Shown piece after piece: positions 7,542 through 15,245 of a stretch of DNA of 64,000 bases; position 1 is the first letter of the stretch; every line of letters begins with the position of its first letter. Position numbers and translations under genes: made by a program. The notes under the pieces are model-generated. The model was not told where the DNA came from and made no database searches. It was given only the letters and a program-made list of their open reading frames with translations. The DNA is from a virus, in IMG/VR virus record IMGVR_UViG_3300025853_000035, positions 87,383 to 151,382 of that record; one strand, given 5' to 3'.

Positions 7542-7580
7542 CTTGACCCCACCGACAGTTTAACTAGACGTGGGGTCAAG
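7542..7580 (+). promoter_or_regulatory. Promoter inside an 11-bp perfect inverted repeat
   Basis: CTTGACCCCAC (7542-7552) and GTGGGGTCAAG (7570-7580) are perfect inverse copies separated by 17 bp. TTGACC (7543-7548) and TAGACG (7565-7570, 16-bp spacer) form the core promoter, with ACCGACAGTTTAAC between them. Operator-like architecture; it drives the gene at 7602. Confidence 0.7.
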
Positions 7581-7601
7581 ACATAATGACAAAGGAAGAC
7601 G

Positions 7602-7805
7602 ATGAGTCTCGCAGAAAGTTTGGCGGCCTACAGCAACCGCATCCTCCTGACCGAACCCCTCACTGCTGCGGAACTCGCTCCGCGCGTCGGGATCGAACCG
7701 GATACCGAAGACCCCTATGCCGGCCTCAACCGGGCGCAGCGCCGCAAGGCGATCGCCGTGGAGAGCCGGTCTTTTCGTAAGAGCCTCAAGCAGGGGAAAA
7801 ATTAA
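7602..7805 (+). CDS. Hypothetical 67-residue protein
   Basis: First gene after the palindromic promoter, with GGAAGACG upstream. The sequence MSLAESLAAYSNRILL...DPYAGLNRAQRRKAIAVESR has a basic C-terminal helix ending KSLKQGKN. The NRAQRRK segment resembles tails of other small phage proteins, but no function is known. It overlaps the next start (TAATG). Confidence 0.6.
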   Translation: MSLAESLAAYSNRILLTEPLTAAELAPRVGIEPDTEDPYAGLNRAQRRKAIAVESRSFRKSLKQGKN

Positions 7806-8065
7806 TGGGCTATCACAAGGCCAAGATCGAGCCGGGCGAATACGGCGAGTTCTCCAAGATTCTGGAAGAGGCGGATGAGTTCGCCGACGCGATCGACCAA
7901 GGGATCACCCTCATGGCGCTGATGGAACTGTCCGATCTGGTCGGTGCCATCACGGGTTATCTCGCCAAGCATCACCCCACCATCACGCTCGACGATCTCA
8001 TCGCCATGTCGGAAGCCACCAAGCGGGCATTCGAAAGCGGTGAGCGGGGAGGACCGGCAGCATGA
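7805..8065 (+). CDS. Second MazG-like small protein
   Basis: 86 residues. EFSKILEEADEFADAI (E21, E22, E25) followed by ALMELSDLVGAITGYL (E41, D44) matches the minimal MazG-fold metal site, in a shorter and more canonical form than the protein at 6816. It probably forms a dimeric or tetrameric NTP pyrophosphatase. Start overlaps the previous stop (TAATG); end overlaps the next start. Confidence 0.7.
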   Translation: MGYHKAKIEPGEYGEFSKILEEADEFADAIDQGITLMALMELSDLVGAITGYLAKHHPTITLDDLIAMSEATKRAFESGERGGPAA

Positions 8066-8370
8066 CCGAACTCATCACGGATTACATGGCCGTCCCCGTC
8101 GAATATGTCGTCGAGGGTTCCGATGCCGAGCCGCAGAAGCTTCACGATGACCAGTATCCCGATCGCGTTACGATCTGCCACGCCTATGGCGGCGGTTCGA
8201 TCACGGTCCTGACCCGGTCGCTGAATGGCATGAACCATTGCGGCGTCGCGATCCCTTACGAGGAGTTCGCCCGGATGGTCGCAGAGATCATCTCGAACGC
8301 GCCGCCGGCCGTGCTCAAGATGGTCAATGATCGCCTCGACGCGAAAGGAAATCTCCGCCGTGACGCCTGA
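8062..8370 (+). CDS. Hypothetical 102-residue protein
   Basis: Coupled to the MazG-like gene (ATGA at 8062). It begins MTELITDYMAVPVEYVVEGSDAEPQKL and contains AYGGGSITVLTRSLNGMNHCGVAIPYEEFARMV, a mixed beta/helix protein. No domain recognised. Confidence 0.6.
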   Translation: MTELITDYMAVPVEYVVEGSDAEPQKLHDDQYPDRVTICHAYGGGSITVLTRSLNGMNHCGVAIPYEEFARMVAEIISNAPPAVLKMVNDRLDAKGNLRRDA

Positions 8371-8575
8371 ACTCAAAGCGGACATCACGCGCTTCTTCGA
8401 CATCCTGAATATCCGCGAGGAGTCGGATAGCGGCCGGGAATTTTCGCCGGTCTACATCTCGTGCTGCCGCGTGATGCTGGGTCAGGAATTGGGCGACATC
8501 CTCAAGCGGCTGGAAGAAGCCGTGGATTACAAGAAGCCCGGTCGGTCGCCGCTGCGGGAAGGTAAGGTGCCATGA
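8360..8575 (+). CDS. Hypothetical 71-residue protein
   Basis: GTG start at 8360 with AAGGAAA upstream, overlapping the end of the previous gene; an ATG at 8327 is an alternative that would overlap more. The protein (TPELKADITRFFDILNIREESDSG...) is acidic and helical, ending PLREGKVP. It overlaps the next gene by 4 bp. Unknown function. Confidence 0.5.
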   Translation: MTPELKADITRFFDILNIREESDSGREFSPVYISCCRVMLGQELGDILKRLEEAVDYKKPGRSPLREGKVP

Positions 8576-9183
8576 CGCCCAAGGGAATGATGTCGCCCAA
8601 GATCGACTACAAGCTGCTCGGCAAGGCGCTGGGCGAATATGAGAAGCGCGGCTACCGCTATGTCGAGGTGCCGTGGGCCGTCTCGAAAGACTACATCCGG
8701 GCGACGCTTCCTGAGCAGTTCCCGTCGATGCAGATCGGCCTCCCGGTCATCAACGGCACTAACCCGGATGAACTCTACCCGTGCCATCAGGCTTCCCATC
8801 TTGTCGGTTCGGCCGAGCAGGGCTTCCTCGCCCTCGATCTGCCGGAGGGTGCTTATGTCGGCGTCACGCCGTGCTTTCGCTTCGAGCCATATTTCGATCT
8901 GTTCCATCAGCCGATGTTCATGAAGATCGAGTTGTTCGTGACCGTGCCCTACACGACGGGCGCTCGGTTGATGGCGGACGCCAAGGAAGTGATGTCGCTC
9001 TATCTTCCGGTCGGGACGCACCTCGACGAGAAGAAGACGGATGAGGGTTTCGACCTTGAGATCGGCGGCGTCGAGGTCGGCTCATATGGGGTTCGATCGT
9101 TCCGCGACACGACGTGGGCCTATGGCACGGGACTTGCTCTCCCGCGTTTCTCCGTCACCAAGGCGCTCGATTCGGTCGTCTGA
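8572..9183 (+). CDS. Stand-alone class II aminoacyl-tRNA-synthetase-like core
   Basis: 203 residues. Residues 79-120 read GSAEQGFLAL...YVGVTPCFRFEPYFD...HQPMFMKIEL, closely echoing the seryl-tRNA synthetase catalytic core (TAE loop, TPCFRxE motif 2, HQFxKVEL). Residues 160-192 (GFDLEIGGVEVGSYG...AYGTGLALPRF) resemble motif 3, with the GxGxxxxR arginine at 192. There is no N-terminal coiled-coil arm, no anticodon domain and no long insertion, so charging a full tRNA is unlikely. Such paralogues in cells (for example PoxA, HisZ, AsnA) act on proteins, enzymes or free amino acids. The last gene before the nrd promoter. Function inferred only at fold level. Confidence 0.65.
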   Translation: MTPKGMMSPKIDYKLLGKALGEYEKRGYRYVEVPWAVSKDYIRATLPEQFPSMQIGLPVINGTNPDELYPCHQASHLVGSAEQGFLALDLPEGAYVGVTPCFRFEPYFDLFHQPMFMKIELFVTVPYTTGARLMADAKEVMSLYLPVGTHLDEKKTDEGFDLEIGGVEVGSYGVRSFRDTTWAYGTGLALPRFSVTKALDSVV

Positions 9184-9209
9184 CGTGTCAAGCACTTTAT
9201 CTCGCTGAT

Positions 9210-9256
9210 GCACAGTTAAGTTTCTTGCTTTCCACCGCCATTTTAACTATACTGTG
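9210..9256 (+). promoter_or_regulatory. Promoter of the nrd operon
   Basis: TTGCTT (9225-9230), 17-bp spacer containing ACCGCCATTTTAAC, then a consensus TATACT (9248-9253). CACAGT (9210-9215) and ACTGTG (9251-9256) form an inverted repeat around it. The core spacer motif is a variant of the ACCGACATT element seen at other promoters. Confidence 0.75.
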
Positions 9257-9294
9257 CGGCCGTTTTCCTCCTACCCAGCGGACCCCAAAAATTT

Positions 9295-11052
9295 ATGCCA
9301 ATCTCCCCGAACGAGATCGTGATCGATCTCGGGCGTGATGCCCGTCTGACCCCGCAAGCCCTCGAAACCTTGAAAGATCGCTATCTCGTCGGCAACGAGA
9401 CCAGCCCGCAGCAGGCATTCGCCCGCGCCGCTGCTGCCTTCGCTGATGACGTTGCCCACGGCCAGCGCATCTATGACTATGTGTCGCGCGGCTGGTTCAT
9501 GTTCGCCACCCCGCTGCTGTCGAATGGCGGCACCGAGCGCGGTCTGCCGATCTCCTGCTTCCTGAACTACATGGCTGACAGCCGTGAAGGCATCAACCAG
9601 CACTATGAAGAGACCTCGTGGCTGTCCAGCCTCGGTGGTGGCGTTGGCGGCTATATCGCTGTGCGCGGCGCTGAGCCGACCAGCAAGGGTTCGGCGTCGA
9701 GCGGCGGCATCCCCTTCGTCTGCGTCATCGACCGTTACATGCTGGCCTTCTCGCAGGGCAAGACGCGCCGTGGTTCCTATGCGGCCTATCTGGACATCTC
9801 GCACCCGGACATCGACGAGTTCCTTGAGCTTCGCAAGCCGTCGGGCGGCGATGCCAATCGCAAGGCGCTGAACCTCCACCACGCCGTCAACATCACCGAC
9901 GAATTCATGGCCGCCTGCATCGCGGACGCGGACTGGAATCTGGTCAGCCCGAAGACCGGTAAGACGGTCAAGACCGTTTCGGCGCGCGGCCTGATGCGGA
10001 AGATCGTGGACACCCGTCACCAGACCGGCGAGCCGTTCATCCTGTTCAAGGACACAGCCAACCGCGCGATGCCCGCGCCGTTGAAGGCCAAGGGCCTCAA
10101 AATCCACCACTCGAATCTTTGCACCGAGATCATGCTGCCGACGGCACAGGATCGCACGGCGGTCTGCTGCTTGTCGTCGGTCAACCTCGCACTCTACGAC
10201 GAATGGAAGGATCACCCGACCTTCATCGAAGACCTGATGCGGATGCTGGACAACACCCTGACCGTGTTCATTCAGCAGGCTCCCAAGGAACTGTGGCGCG
10301 CGGTGAAGTCGGCGATCAACGAGCGTTCGGTCGGTCTCGGCGCGATGGGCCTGCACACCTATCTCCAGAACAAGGGGATCGCGTGGGGTTCCGATCTGGC
10401 GCGCGGCTACAATGTGATGATGTTCGAGCATCTGCAAAAGAAGACGAACGCCGCATCGATCAAGCTGGGCGCAGAGCGCGGTGAGGCCCCGGACATGGAA
10501 GGCACCGGCGAGCGCTTCTCGCACAAGATGGCCGTGGCCCCGAACGCCTCGTCGTCGATCTTCCTGAACGTGTCGCCGTCGATCGAGCAATACCCGGAGA
10601 ACATCTTCATCCACAAGACCCTGTCGGGATCGCACAAGGTGAAGAACCCGGCGCTGGAAGCCTTGCTCGAAACCAAAGGCAAGAACACCGACGCCGTCTG
10701 GAAGGACATCCTCGCCAACGACGGTTCGGTCCAGCATCTGGACTTCCTGTCGGCGATGGAGAAGCTGGTCTTCCTCACCGCGTTCGAGACCAACCAGCTT
10801 CTGTCGGTCGAGATGAACAACGATCGCACGCCGTTCGTCGATCAGGGCATCTCGTTCAATCTGTCGGTGCCGGCCGAGGTCGATGCCGAATACATGCTGG
10901 AACTACACTTCGCCGCATGGGCCGGCGGTTCCAAGTCGATGTATTACGTCCGCTCGAAGGCCCCGAACAAGGCCGAGAACATGAACACCAAGGTCGAGCA
11001 ATTCGAACTGGTTGTTCCTCAAGACGAAGGATGCCTGAGTTGTGAGGGGTAA
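9295..11052 (+). CDS. nrdA: Ribonucleotide reductase large subunit, class I
   Basis: 585 residues. C88 (PISCFL), C276-x-E278 in SNLCTEI and the second redox cysteine in AVCCLSSVNL form the active site. The radical-transfer tyrosine pair is Y550-Y551 (SMYYVRS). C580 and C583 at the C-terminus (GCLSCEG) are the reductant-relay pair. It makes dNDPs from NDPs together with NrdB. It is much shorter than cellular NrdA (about 760) because the N-terminal ATP-cone is missing, so dATP feedback is probably lost. Followed by an HNH gene, nrdB and glutaredoxin. The Shine-Dalgarno is weak. Confidence 0.93.
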   Translation: MPISPNEIVIDLGRDARLTPQALETLKDRYLVGNETSPQQAFARAAAAFADDVAHGQRIYDYVSRGWFMFATPLLSNGGTERGLPISCFLNYMADSREGINQHYEETSWLSSLGGGVGGYIAVRGAEPTSKGSASSGGIPFVCVIDRYMLAFSQGKTRRGSYAAYLDISHPDIDEFLELRKPSGGDANRKALNLHHAVNITDEFMAACIADADWNLVSPKTGKTVKTVSARGLMRKIVDTRHQTGEPFILFKDTANRAMPAPLKAKGLKIHHSNLCTEIMLPTAQDRTAVCCLSSVNLALYDEWKDHPTFIEDLMRMLDNTLTVFIQQAPKELWRAVKSAINERSVGLGAMGLHTYLQNKGIAWGSDLARGYNVMMFEHLQKKTNAASIKLGAERGEAPDMEGTGERFSHKMAVAPNASSSIFLNVSPSIEQYPENIFIHKTLSGSHKVKNPALEALLETKGKNTDAVWKDILANDGSVQHLDFLSAMEKLVFLTAFETNQLLSVEMNNDRTPFVDQGISFNLSVPAEVDAEYMLELHFAAWAGGSKSMYYVRSKAPNKAENMNTKVEQFELVVPQDEGCLSCEG

Positions 11053-11097
11053 CCACCCCTCACTTTCCTCACCCATTTACGGCATCCAAGAATAGCT

Positions 11098-11598
11098 ATG
11101 CACTTTCAAGGACAGCGCGGCCTTACCAACGACCAACGGTTTGACGCAAGTTACACAGTTGGTGACGCTTGTTGGGAATGGACCGGGGCGTGCGACAAAG
11201 ACGGTTACGGAATCTTCTGGGACGCTGAAAAGCCGGGACGGGTGCGGGCCAATAGGTTCGCCTTGGAACGTATTACCGGGCCGCTTGGTGAGTTACAAGC
11301 GTGTCACCAGTGCGATAACCCAAAATGTGTCCGGCCCGCCCATCTCTTCGCTGGGACCGGGTCCGACAATATGCACGACAAGGCGTCAAAAGGAAGGACA
11401 TTAGGGTTCGCTTCGTTGAAAGGCGAACAACACACTCAAGCTAAACTCTCAGAGGCAGAAGTAGCTCAGATTAAGCGGCGTCTACTCTCAGGGGAAAAAC
11501 AAAAGACACTGGCGGCGGAGTTCGGCGTCGGGAGTCCTCTAATTTCACGGATCAATTCAGGAAAGATTTGGAAAGATGTCGCTGCTCAAGCCAAGTAA
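11098..11598 (+). CDS. HNH homing endonuclease between nrdA and nrdB
   Basis: 166 residues. N-terminal WEWTGACDKDGYG, then the HNH_3-type core ACHQCDNPKCVRPAHLFAGT (C69/H70 to H82) and DNMHDKASKGR. The C-terminal third (SEAEVAQIKRRLLSGEKQKTLAAEFGVGSPLISRI) looks like a helix-turn-helix DNA-binding tail, a typical free-standing homing endonuclease layout. Codon use and lower G+C differ from the flanking nrd genes, indicating transfer. Its last 23 bp overlap the start of nrdB, so nrdB keeps its own ribosome-binding site inside the HNH gene. Confidence 0.88.
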   Translation: MHFQGQRGLTNDQRFDASYTVGDACWEWTGACDKDGYGIFWDAEKPGRVRANRFALERITGPLGELQACHQCDNPKCVRPAHLFAGTGSDNMHDKASKGRTLGFASLKGEQHTQAKLSEAEVAQIKRRLLSGEKQKTLAAEFGVGSPLISRINSGKIWKDVAAQAK

Positions 11599-12601
11599 AG
11601 CCTACAAGCCTTTCGCCTATCCATGGGCATTTGAAGCCTATGAGGCAATGCAGAAGATGCACTGGTTGCCGAGCGAGGTTCCGTTGCAGGAAGATGTTCA
11701 TGACTGGAACGTCAAGCTGAACGATAAGGAGCGCAACCTCCTGACGCAGCTTTTCCGCTTCTTCACCAAGGGTGACGAAGACATCCTGCACGGCTACAAC
11801 GACCTCTATATCCCGATGTTCAAGCCGACCGAGGTCCGCATGATGCTGTCATGCTTCGCGACGGCTGAGTGCAACCACGTCCACTCCTACTCGCAGTTGA
11901 TCGACACGGTCGGTATGCCGGAGTCGGACTATGCCGCTTTCGCTGAATATGAAGCGATGTCGGCGAAGCACGAATATATGTTCGCGGACCACTCGGTGAA
12001 GGCCGACGGCACCAAGTTCACCAAGCTGGAGCAGGCCGCGCTCAACCTCGCGATCTTCTCCGCGTTCGGGGAGGGGATGCAGCTTTTCTCCAGCTTCGCA
12101 GTGCTGCTGTCGTTCAAGCGCCGGGGACTGATGAAAGGCATGTCCACGATCGTCGAGTGGTCGCTGCGCGATGAATCGCTCCACGTCGAGGCGATGATCA
12201 AGCTGTTCCACACGCTGATCAAGGAAAACCCGAAGCTGTGGACCGACGACCTCAAGACCGCGATCCGCAACATCGCGAAACAAATGGTCGGCCTCGAAGA
12301 CAAATTCATCGACCTGATGTTCGCCATGGGCGAGATCGATGGTATCACTGCCGATGATACCAAGAAATATATCCGCTACACGGCGGATCGTCGCATGATT
12401 CAGTTGGGCCTCAAGCCGATCTACCGGCAGAAGGAAAATCCGTTCGAGTGGATCGACGAGATGATGGTCGCCCACACCCACACCAATTTCTTCGAGGGCC
12501 GGGCGACCGAATACTCGAAGGGCGGTATCACCGGATGGGACAAGACGCCGTGGGGCTTCATTTCGAAGCTGAAACAGTTCATTGCTGGAGAAACAAAATG
12601 A
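11576..12601 (+). CDS. nrdB: Ribonucleotide reductase small subunit, class I
   Basis: 341 residues. The diiron ligands are visible as D67, E98-x-x-H101 (AECNHVHSY) and the later RDESLH. Y105 sits at the position of the radical tyrosine (ligand E+7), as in E. coli Y122, so this is a radical-bearing class Ia/b-type subunit. Start at 11576 with AGGAAAG, inside the HNH gene. Translationally coupled to glutaredoxin (ATGA). It pairs with NrdA to supply deoxynucleotides. Confidence 0.93.
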   Translation: MSLLKPSKAYKPFAYPWAFEAYEAMQKMHWLPSEVPLQEDVHDWNVKLNDKERNLLTQLFRFFTKGDEDILHGYNDLYIPMFKPTEVRMMLSCFATAECNHVHSYSQLIDTVGMPESDYAAFAEYEAMSAKHEYMFADHSVKADGTKFTKLEQAALNLAIFSAFGEGMQLFSSFAVLLSFKRRGLMKGMSTIVEWSLRDESLHVEAMIKLFHTLIKENPKLWTDDLKTAIRNIAKQMVGLEDKFIDLMFAMGEIDGITADDTKKYIRYTADRRMIQLGLKPIYRQKENPFEWIDEMMVAHTHTNFFEGRATEYSKGGITGWDKTPWGFISKLKQFIAGETK

Positions 12602-12861
12602 AGGACATCGTCGTCTACTCCAAGGAAGGGTGTCCCTTCTGCTCCCTCCTGAAAGCCGAGCTTCGCAAGCGCGGGCTTGCTTATCAGGAATTTGACCTGA
12701 CTGACGACGCCACGCGGCAAGAATTTTACGCGAACACGAATACGAACAGCGTGCCGCAACTTTTTCTCGCCGAGGGCGTTTGCGGCTTGACCGCACCTAC
12801 AGGGACTCGTATCGGGGGCTGGACAGAGGTGTCACAAAACTGGACGGTCTTCGAGTCGTAG
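12598..12861 (+). CDS. Glutaredoxin
   Basis: 87 residues. VVYSKEGCPFC gives the redox pair C12-P-F-C15, with the cis-proline loop NSVPQLFL and the GGWTE glutathione-side motif. It probably reduces the C-terminal cysteines of NrdA. The start overlaps the nrdB stop. It is followed by a terminator, making it the last gene of the nrd operon. Confidence 0.9.
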   Translation: MKDIVVYSKEGCPFCSLLKAELRKRGLAYQEFDLTDDATRQEFYANTNTNSVPQLFLAEGVCGLTAPTGTRIGGWTEVSQNWTVFES

Positions 12862-12900
12862 GTTACTGCAACCCCTCAAATATGTCCTGTTGTGAGAATG

Positions 12901-12937
12901 GCGGTCGCGCAATCAATATGCGCGGGCCGCTATTTTC
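12901..12937 (+). terminator. Terminator after the nrd operon
   Basis: GCGGtcGCGC...GCGCggGCCGC hairpin followed by TATTTTC. It ends the nrd transcript before the regulator promoter. Confidence 0.6.
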
Positions 12938-12939
12938 GC

Positions 12940-12987
12940 TTGACACTGTTTTGGTTTTGCCTGAATTTGTGTTCACCGAAACGAATC
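12940..12987 (+). promoter_or_regulatory. Promoter/leader of the XRE regulator
   Basis: TTGACA at 12940-12945 with TGAATT 16 bp downstream. The leader contains GAAACGAATCA (12977-12988 region), which matches the sequence around and after the -10 of the array promoters at 52-64 kb and contains a GANTC site (12983-12987). Confidence 0.5.
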
Positions 12988-13000
12988 AGGAGGACATCAA

Positions 13001-13798
13001 ATGACGACGGTGAAGGAACGCGCCAAGCTTAGCATTGCGACCGATAAGAATGCACCCGGAAAGGGTGTCATATCGGTTCAAACCATGCCGGACGCACCGG
13101 CCCCGCCGAAGCAGGCGGTCAAGAGCAGCCACCTCGCGCGGCGCTCGGATTTGATCGGCTCCGACATCGGCCTCGATCTTTCCACCCTTGGCGGCCGACT
13201 GGCTTATGCCCGTCTCAAGGAAGAAGTGACTCAGGAAACGCTCGCCGAGGCGATCGACAAGGTCCGGGGCACGATCAACGCCTACGAGGCGAACACCATC
13301 AAGCCGCCGATCGCTGTCGTCGAGATTCTGGCCAAGGTGCTCAAGGTCTCCCCATCCTTTCTCGCCTTTGGTGAGCATGGCGTGAAGGCCGCGCCGAATG
13401 GCAACGCGGCCGAGAACACGGTCAGCGTCGAAGAGGTCACGTTCGGCCGGGACGGTCGTTTCGTGAGCGGTGCCTTCGCCATGCCGCGCACGCTCGCTCA
13501 GAGCTTCGTTGCCGAAGTCCGCGATCTCAAGATTTTCGTGCTGGACCACGATGCCCCGGCATTCAACCTGCGGGCAGGTGCCCGTATTTTCGCTGACACC
13601 AGCGCGGATGCGATCTCGCCCAGCCACGATACCTATCTGATCGAGGTCATCGGCGGCATGGAAATCGTCCGGGCGCACGCCGGCCTGACGAAGTCGGCGA
13701 CGATCGAGCTTGAGGACTCGCGGGGCAAGCGCTCCAACGTCCAGCTTTCCAAGCTCAAGGTGCTCGGCGCGGTGGTCTCCACCCTCAACCACAATTAA
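13001..13798 (+). CDS. XRE-family regulator with S24/LexA-like C-terminal domain
   Basis: 265 residues, strong AGGAGG upstream. Residues about 65-123 (GGRLAYARLKEEVTQETLAEAI...INAYEANTIKPPIAVVEILAKVLKV) form a helix-turn-helix of the Cro/C1 family. The C-terminal half (IFVLDHDAPAFNLRAGARIFADTSADAISPSHDTYLIEV) has the outline of the LexA/CI S24 fold, but no GxSM catalytic serine is evident, so self-cleavage is doubtful. The first 60 residues are basic and disordered. It is the only dedicated transcription factor on this side of the window and a candidate reader of the ACCGACATT elements. Confidence 0.8.
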   Translation: MTTVKERAKLSIATDKNAPGKGVISVQTMPDAPAPPKQAVKSSHLARRSDLIGSDIGLDLSTLGGRLAYARLKEEVTQETLAEAIDKVRGTINAYEANTIKPPIAVVEILAKVLKVSPSFLAFGEHGVKAAPNGNAAENTVSVEEVTFGRDGRFVSGAFAMPRTLAQSFVAEVRDLKIFVLDHDAPAFNLRAGARIFADTSADAISPSHDTYLIEVIGGMEIVRAHAGLTKSATIELEDSRGKRSNVQLSKLKVLGAVVSTLNHN

Positions 13799-13825
13799 GC
13801 CTCTTGGCGTTTCGGTAAAATAAAA

Positions 13826-13856
13826 GCCCGGCGAGATCGCCGGGCTTTCTTTTTAC
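13826..13856. terminator. Bidirectional terminator between converging operons
   Basis: AAAGCCCGGCGAGATCGCCGGGCTTT is a strong GC stem flanked by A and T runs on both sides, separating the plus-strand regulator from the minus-strand operon. Confidence 0.85.
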
Positions 13857-14113
13857 TCGAATGGCCACTGCGTGAAATCCCGCTTTGGCGGAGCCTTGGG
13901 TCGCAAGGCTTCTACCGGGAACGGACGTGGCTCGAACAGCGTGTCGGATGTATCTACGGTGAGCGGCGTGAGCGGGTGATCCTCGCCATACCATTCGTTG
14001 GCATTCTCGGCCCACGCGTAGGCTTCATCCTTGTCCATGAAAACGGCCATGACCATCATGATCATGCCGTCTACCTTCCGTTTCTTAACGACTGGATAAC
14101 AGCGCGGGATCAC
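13853..14113 (-). CDS. Hypothetical 86-residue protein
   Basis: Last gene of the minus-strand ligase operon; its start overlaps the upstream stop (ATGA). It contains a methionine-rich hydrophobic strand (GMIMMVMAVFMDKDEAYAWAENANEWYG) followed by a proline-rich tail. The strand-then-helix pattern is common in small phage proteins that display data-poor domains. Not recognised. Confidence 0.6.
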   Translation of the reverse strand: MIPRCYPVVKKRKVDGMIMMVMAVFMDKDEAYAWAENANEWYGEDHPLTPLTVDTSDTLFEPRPFPVEALRPKAPPKRDFTQWPFE

Positions 14114-14493
14114 TGCGTCTTCACCGGCGTCAGGAGAATGTCACAGCCTTGCTTGGCGAAGGTCCACTGGCCTTCGAAGGCACCGTCGCCTACCTTCATC
14201 CGGCCGGCCTGAACCAGCATGAGGAGATCGGTGGCGCTTCGCACGCCCATCAGATATTTCACATCCGGCGCGTCCTTGAAGTAACCATGGAACTTCGCGG
14301 CCGATTGTCCGCGCGACATGGTTTCGATGACGAACGCACCTTCGAGAATGACGTTGCGTCCCAACTCCATGTTGGCTCCCTTGGCTCGCCACGAGCCGTT
14401 CACATAGCCGGTGAAGAAATGGTCCGGGCGGTCGTTGTGAGCGGCCACGCCCCATGCCGCGCCTTTGACGGGCACGTCCTTGATATGCTTCAT
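14110..14493 (-). CDS. Hypothetical 127-residue protein
   Basis: MKHIKDVPVKGAAWGVAAHNDRPDHFFTGYVNGSWRAKGANMELG... is a beta-rich, basic protein with no membrane segment and no known motif. A GGAACC-type Shine-Dalgarno lies upstream. Part of the operon downstream of DNA ligase. Confidence 0.6.
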   Translation of the reverse strand: MKHIKDVPVKGAAWGVAAHNDRPDHFFTGYVNGSWRAKGANMELGRNVILEGAFVIETMSRGQSAAKFHGYFKDAPDVKYLMGVRSATDLLMLVQAGRMKVGDGAFEGQWTFAKQGCDILLTPVKTQ

Positions 14494-14502
14494 TGTGGTT
14501 CC

Positions 14503-14808
14503 TTAGATGGAGTGAGCTTCGAACTCGTAAGGCAGGCCGCGATAGGTCCGCTCGATCTTGACGCCCTTGGATCGGACGATGGCAGTCATCGTCTCCCAGC
14601 TTGACAGGCTCAGGCGCATCGGATTGCCCGTCTCAGCGTGCAGGAAGGTCAATCCGACGGCTTCCCACCGGTAGCAGTCCTGTGACCGCCAGAAGCCCTC
14701 AGCAGGCTCCAGATCGTCTCCAGTGAATGGGACCATATCGATGCCCATGGCAGCAAGCTCGGCCGCGATCATCTGGGCCAGTTTCTCGCGGGTGGTGAGG
14801 CGGGTCAA
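14503..14808 (-). CDS. Hypothetical 101-residue protein
   Basis: A TTG at 14808 overlaps the upstream stop (TTGA) with GGGGTG before it; the in-frame ATG of MIAAELAAMG is a shorter alternative. Longer frames upstream only shadow the neighbouring gene. The sequence TREKLAQMIAAELAAMGIDMVPFTGDDLEPAEGFWRSQDCYRWEAVG looks like a small alpha/beta protein. Unknown. Confidence 0.5.
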   Translation of the reverse strand: MTRLTTREKLAQMIAAELAAMGIDMVPFTGDDLEPAEGFWRSQDCYRWEAVGLTFLHAETGNPMRLSLSSWETMTAIVRSKGVKIERTYRGLPYEFEAHSI

Positions 14809-15245
14809 ATGAACGTCACCCCATCCAGCATCTCCTCTACCATCTTCGTGAACGCCAAGGCGTGGCTGCGCTTGGCGAAGAAGATGGAAGGACTGGAATC
14901 TCGCCCGCAAAGCGGCGGAGGCTGGACGCCCCAGCCGGGAGCATTCTCGTTCAGCCAGTAGGTGACATAAGTGCTGGGCTTTCGGTGGGTTACATGGATC
15001 GGCAGCATGATCGTCTCGCCATCCATCTCGTATGGCTTCTCGACCACTTCTTCCCATTCGTCCCAGATGAACTGCTCGGCCATGGACTGGATGTTACCAT
15101 GGGCCGTGCTGTGGTCGGGGAAATAGAGGCCCTGTGCCCAGACCACCGCGTTGAACTCGTGCAATGCCTTCTCTTCATCACGGAAGAAGAAGACGTTACC
15201 GGAGCCAAGGATGAGTCCGTGCTTCTTATCGACGTATCTGCTCAT
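14805..15245 (-). CDS. Hypothetical 146-residue protein
   Basis: MSRYVDKKHGLILGSGNVFFFRDEEKALHEF... is rich in aromatics (WDEWEEVVEKPYEMDG, YWLNENAPGWGV) and ends MVEEMLDGVTFI. No known domain. It overlaps both neighbours by 4 bp, so it is translated as part of a coupled chain. Confidence 0.6.
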   Translation of the reverse strand: MSRYVDKKHGLILGSGNVFFFRDEEKALHEFNAVVWAQGLYFPDHSTAHGNIQSMAEQFIWDEWEEVVEKPYEMDGETIMLPIHVTHRKPSTYVTYWLNENAPGWGVQPPPLCGRDSSPSIFFAKRSHALAFTKMVEEMLDGVTFI

